Assembly (NCBI RefSeq): GCF_014863355.1
Contig: NZ_JACZEP010000005.1
Span: 124,001 to 188,000, forward strand
Direction: 5' to 3'
From: Aminobacter carboxidus
Lineage (GTDB): Bacteria > Pseudomonadota > Alphaproteobacteria > Rhizobiales > Rhizobiaceae
DNA length: 64,000 bases
The notes under the pieces were generated by a model. That model was not told the origin of the DNA and ran no database searches. It saw only the letters and a list, made by a program, of their open reading frames with translations. Shown in pieces: positions 60,726 through 64,000 of this stretch (position 1 is the stretch's first letter; the number at the start of each line of letters is the position of its first letter). A program made the position numbers and the translations under genes.

Positions 60726-62791
60726 GTTTCCAGATCGCGGTCGATGTCGGCGGAACCTTCACCGATCTCGTCGTCCTGGAAAGGGGCGGCAAGGTCCATA
60801 CCTTCAAGGCGCCCACTACGCCGGGCCGGATCGTCGATGGTATCCTGAACGGCCTGGAACTGGTTGCGGATCATTTCAAGATCGCTCGTGCCGAGTTGCT
60901 GGCCGCCTGCTCGAAATTTGCCTGTGGCACGACAGCGGCGACCAACGCGATCCTCGAAGGGACATATGCGCGCACCGGGCTGATCTGCACGGAGGGTTTT
61001 CGCGACACGCTGCTGATCCGCGAGGGCGGAAAGCGAGATACCTACACGATCGCCATCGACTATCCTGCGCCCTACATCCCGCGCGAACTCACCGTCGGCG
61101 TGCGTGAACGTATCAACAGCGAGGGTGGTATTGAGCTGGCGCTCGATGAGCAGAGCGTCGTTGTGACCATTGAACGCTTGAAGCACCTCGGCGTCGAATC
61201 GATCGCTGTCGCGCTCCTGTGGTCTATTGCCAATCCGAGCCACGAAAAGCGCATTGGCGAACTGATCGAGACGCACTGGCCGGATATTCCCTACAGCCTC
61301 AGCCATCGCACCAGCCCAACCTTGCGCGAGTACCGCCGCAGTTCGGCGACGGCCATCGATGCGTCACTGAAGCCGCTGGTGCGGCGTGTTGTGAATGAGC
61401 TTGAAAGCCGCCTGCGCGGCGCTGGCCTGGGTGGAGTGCTGACGCTGGTCACCTCTTCTGGCGGGCAGACGGCGGGTGACGAGGTGATCGAATGCCCGAT
61501 CAATCTCTGCCTGTCCGGGCCGTCGGCGGCGCCGGTGTCGGCGCGCAATGTCATTCGCGCCGAGGGTGCCGCGACCTGCAATGCCATCGTCGTCGACATG
61601 GGCGGTACCAGCTTTGATATTTCCATCATCAATGACTGGGAGATCCCGATGCATCGAGAGGGTGTCATCGCCGGTCATGTGTTCGGCGTGCCTTCGGTCG
61701 AGGTCAAGACCATCGGTGCCGGTGGCGGCAGCATCGCCCGCGTCGACGCTGGCGGCTTCATCCATGTCGGGCCGGAAAGTGCGCGCTCCGTTCCTGGGCC
61801 GGCCTGCTATGACCGTGGTGGGATACTGCCGACGGTGACGGATGCCAATCTGGCGCGCGGCTTCCTCGATGCGGCTAATTTCGCTGGCGGCACCATGACG
61901 CTGTCGCCGGCGAAGTCCGAAGCGGCGATCCGGGCTGAAATCGCCGAACCGTTGGAGCTCAGTGTGCACGAAGCGGCCAGCCTGATCGGCCTTGCTGTCG
62001 AGCAGAGCATGGTGGCCGCTATCGAGGACATCACCATCCGCAGGGGCGTCGACCCGCGCGAATATATCATGGTGGCCGGCGGAGCGGCCGCCGGGCTGCA
62101 CGCTGTTCCGATCGCGCGAGAACTAGGCATCCGCAAGGTGCTGGTGCCGCCGGTCGCCGGCGTGCTCAGCGCCTATGGGATCCTTGTCAGTGACATCAAG
62201 TCGAGTTTTTCCAGAAGCCTGCCGGCAGCGACTGATGCCTTCGACTTTGACAGCGTGAACGCGACGCTGGCTTCGCTCGAAGCCGAGGCTACCGCCTACC
62301 TCGACCGCATGAAGGTGCCGGCGGGCTCACGCGAGATCAGGTTCTCGGCGGAGGCGCGCTATCGTGGCCAGGTCTGGCAGATTACGCTCGACTTCAATCA
62401 CACGCATATTGCCGATGCCGCGACGCTCGCGGCCCTGGAAGAGAGCTTCCACCAATTGCACGAGAAGCTCTATTTCGTACGCGGCAACGATACGATCGAG
62501 TTCACCGAATGGACGGCGCTGGCCATCGGCCGGCTGCCGGCGATCACTGTCGATCACGGTGTCAGCGAAGGCGGGCAGGGTTCGGACGCCGCCAAGGGTT
62601 CGCGCCAGGTTTACATGCGAGAACTTGGCGGCAAGGCGGAGATTCCGGTCTTCGACGGTTCGCGCCTCACGCCCGGAACCCGCATTGACGGGCCGGCCAT
62701 GATCGACCAGCGGCTCACCACCATTGTGCTCTATCCATCAACGACCGCTACGCTGTCGGCAAATGGCAGCATCTGGATCGACCTCATCTGA
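60722..62791 (+). CDS. hyuA: Hydantoinase A/oxoprolinase family subunit
   Basis: A 689-residue HyuA-type subunit. IAVDVGGTFTDLVVLERGG is the N-terminal ASKHA nucleotide motif, CGTTAATNAILEGTYARTGLICTEGFRDTL the first conserved block, VVDMGGTSFDISI the second phosphate motif, and GAGGGSIARVDAGGFIHVGPESARSVPGPACY the metal-rich centre. It binds ATP and acts with HyuB. The C-terminal 200 residues are the hydantoinase_A C domain. The operon with LysR upstream and a class IV aminotransferase downstream suggests degradation of a cyclic amide or imide into an amino acid that is then transaminated. Confidence 0.92.
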   Translation: MSFQIAVDVGGTFTDLVVLERGGKVHTFKAPTTPGRIVDGILNGLELVADHFKIARAELLAACSKFACGTTAATNAILEGTYARTGLICTEGFRDTLLIREGGKRDTYTIAIDYPAPYIPRELTVGVRERINSEGGIELALDEQSVVVTIERLKHLGVESIAVALLWSIANPSHEKRIGELIETHWPDIPYSLSHRTSPTLREYRRSSATAIDASLKPLVRRVVNELESRLRGAGLGGVLTLVTSSGGQTAGDEVIECPINLCLSGPSAAPVSARNVIRAEGAATCNAIVVDMGGTSFDISIINDWEIPMHREGVIAGHVFGVPSVEVKTIGAGGGSIARVDAGGFIHVGPESARSVPGPACYDRGGILPTVTDANLARGFLDAANFAGGTMTLSPAKSEAAIRAEIAEPLELSVHEAASLIGLAVEQSMVAAIEDITIRRGVDPREYIMVAGGAAAGLHAVPIARELGIRKVLVPPVAGVLSAYGILVSDIKSSFSRSLPAATDAFDFDSVNATLASLEAEATAYLDRMKVPAGSREIRFSAEARYRGQVWQITLDFNHTHIADAATLAALEESFHQLHEKLYFVRGNDTIEFTEWTALAIGRLPAITVDHGVSEGGQGSDAAKGSRQVYMRELGGKAEIPVFDGSRLTPGTRIDGPAMIDQRLTTIVLYPSTTATLSANGSIWIDLI

Positions 62792-62812
62792 TCACATCCG
62801 CTGGAGCTGACA

Positions 62813-63754
62813 ATGACTGCCCGCAACACCAAGATCTTCCTCAACGGCCGCTTCGTGCCTGAGAACGAGGCGACGGTCTCGGTCTTCGACCGCTGCTTCC
62901 TCTATGGCGACGGCATCTTCGAGGGCGTGGCCGTCTGGGAACGGGCCCCCTTCCGGCTGCAGCCGCATCTCGACCGCATGAAGGAAGGCCTTGCGTATCT
63001 GCGCATCGCCAATCCTTATGACGACGACGGATGGGCTGCGCTGATCGAGCAGACGATCGCGGAGAACGACATGGAGGACGGCTACCTCCGCATCCAGATA
63101 AGCCGTGGTGAAGGTATCTCGTCGATCAAGTGGGAGCCACGCCTGCTGCGCAAGCCAGAACCCAACGTCACCATCATTCCGATCGTCGGCTTCAAGGACT
63201 ATTACAAGGGCCTGATCGCCGAGAAGATGGAGTCCGGCTTGCGCGCCGTCATGCTGTCGCGCCCTCGTGTGCCCTCTGCTTCGGTGCCATCGGGCACCAA
63301 GCATTGCAACTACCTCAACAGCGTATTGGGCGCCATCGAGGTGACCTCATCGCAGGCCGATATCGGCATCGCCGTCGACCGGGAGGGCTTTGTCACCGAA
63401 GGCATAGCCTACAACGTCTTTGCGGTGAAAAACGGTCACCTTGTGACCGCGCCACTCAACCGCGACCTGCTGCCTGGCATCACTCGTTCGGTGGTGATCG
63501 AGATCGCAAAAGCCGAGGGTTACGAAGTCATCGAAGATGTCTTCGACGCCTTCACGCTCGCAGCGGCCGACGAGGTCTTCATCTGTTCGACGCTCGAACT
63601 CGCAGTGCCCGTGGTCGAGATCTCTGGGCGCAAGATCGGCCACGGCGAACCCGGCCCGGCCTCGCGCAAGTTCGGTAAGCTGCTGATCGAGACCATGGCG
63701 CGAGAAGCCGCTGTGTGGCGCACGGCACGGCAAGACAAAAGGCTGAGCGCGTGA
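62813..63754 (+). CDS. Class IV aminotransferase (BCAT/D-amino-acid type)
   Basis: A 313-residue PLP enzyme of fold type IV. Lys163 in SGTKHCNYLNSV binds PLP, FVTEGIAYNVFAV holds the Glu196 that contacts the cofactor nitrogen, and DRCFLYGDGIFEGV is the family opening. It resembles branched-chain or D-amino-acid aminotransferases; the fold also includes aminodeoxychorismate lyase. It lies 21 bases after hyuA and overlaps the next SDR start by four bases (GTGA), so a product of the hydantoinase may be its substrate. No regulator other than the upstream LysR is nearby. Confidence 0.88.
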   Translation: MTARNTKIFLNGRFVPENEATVSVFDRCFLYGDGIFEGVAVWERAPFRLQPHLDRMKEGLAYLRIANPYDDDGWAALIEQTIAENDMEDGYLRIQISRGEGISSIKWEPRLLRKPEPNVTIIPIVGFKDYYKGLIAEKMESGLRAVMLSRPRVPSASVPSGTKHCNYLNSVLGAIEVTSSQADIGIAVDREGFVTEGIAYNVFAVKNGHLVTAPLNRDLLPGITRSVVIEIAKAEGYEVIEDVFDAFTLAAADEVFICSTLELAVPVVEISGRKIGHGEPGPASRKFGKLLIETMAREAAVWRTARQDKRLSA

Positions 63755-64000
63755 GCGGGTTCGTCGATCTCACGGGCAAGACCGTGCTGGTCACCGGCGG
63801 TTCGCGCGGCATCGGCGAAGGCATCGTGCGTGGGCTGGTCGGTGAAGGCGCCAATGTCGTGCTGAATTATGGCTCGAGCCTCGAGCAGGCCGAGGTCATC
63901 GCCGACGAGCTTGGCCGCGATCGCTGCCTGCCAGTTCAGGCAAACATGGCCAGCTGGCAGGATCTCGACCGGCTGTGGGCCGAGGCCATCGCCTGGAAGG
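63751..64000 (+). CDS. SDR, N-terminal part (cut by window edge)
   Basis: The first 83 codons of a short-chain dehydrogenase: DLTGKTVLVTGGSRGIGEGI is the NAD-binding motif and EGANVVLNYGSSLEQAEVIA follows. The start is a GTG overlapping the aminotransferase stop. By eye it is a paralogue of the SDR at 42214 (which lacks the catalytic Tyr); whether this one keeps the Tyr lies beyond the window. Confidence 0.85.
   Translation, partial: MSGFVDLTGKTVLVTGGSRGIGEGIVRGLVGEGANVVLNYGSSLEQAEVIADELGRDRCLPVQANMASWQDLDRLWAEAIAWK

Overview
This window looks like the chromosome, or a large replicon, of an alphaproteobacterium of the order Hyphomicrobiales, close to Mesorhizobium or Aminobacter. The grounds are high GC, a MucR/Ros-type regulator, rhizobial-style XRE and ABC-transporter genes, and many CoA-dependent catabolic genes in ATGA-overlapping operons. 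No rRNA, tRNA or CRISPR array was seen. The assignment rests on protein character only; no database was searched.

Region 1 (1-3.1 kb) holds the tail of an amino-acid-type ABC transporter, an unassigned conserved-looking gene, a small XRE regulator and a MucR-like protein that lacks the usual zinc ligands. Region 2 (3.4-17.3 kb) is an anti-phage defence island. It carries a PIN-domain protein, an McrA-like HNH endonuclease, a SIR2-HerA pair, a Cap15-like two-TM effector, a CBASS pair (patatin CapV plus CD-NTase), a coiled-coil protein resembling pPIWI-associated nucleases, and a DUF3800 protein. One intact tyrosine recombinase closes the island at 16.6-17.2 kb. Decayed fragments of a related recombinase lie at about 9.5-9.9 kb and near 14.9 kb, which suggests the island grew by repeated insertion and deletion.

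Region 3 (17.3-26.3 kb) has a TetR regulator divergent from an SDR and a quinone-oxidoreductase-like gene, with several inverted-repeat operators. It continues with a DeoR regulator and a transporter of the putative 2-aminoethylphosphonate type (fused permease, binding protein, ATPase) with an embedded alpha/beta hydrolase.

Region 4 (26.6-51.7 kb) is a large catabolic cluster: acetoacetate-CoA ligase, betainyl-CoA-thioesterase-like protein, carnitine-dehydrogenase-like protein, ETF, three acyl-CoA dehydrogenases, two enoyl-CoA hydratases, two acyl-CoA-forming ligases, two SDRs, an amidohydrolase, an acetoacetate-decarboxylase homologue without its Schiff-base lysine, a beta-keto-acid cleavage enzyme (BKACE), a flavodoxin-like protein and a PotABCD-type importer. 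Nearly every promoter region here carries a 16-bp inverted repeat of the form GTTT-N8-AAAC, so the operons probably form one regulon. The XRE-cupin protein encoded inside the cluster is the obvious candidate regulator. The genes fit uptake and CoA-dependent oxidation of an organic acid, possibly a trimethylammonium acid such as gamma-butyrobetaine or carnitine, ending in BKACE cleavage to an acyl-CoA plus acetoacetate. An alicyclic acid is a competing possibility.

Region 5 (51.7-64 kb) has a LysR-controlled operon encoding a B12-dependent acyl-CoA mutase of unusual active-site sequence split over two genes, its MeaB-type chaperone, a thiolase and an acyl-CoA ligase. A 39-residue membrane peptide sits at its end. 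Divergent from it are hydantoinase/oxoprolinase subunits HyuB and HyuA, a class IV aminotransferase and the start of another SDR.
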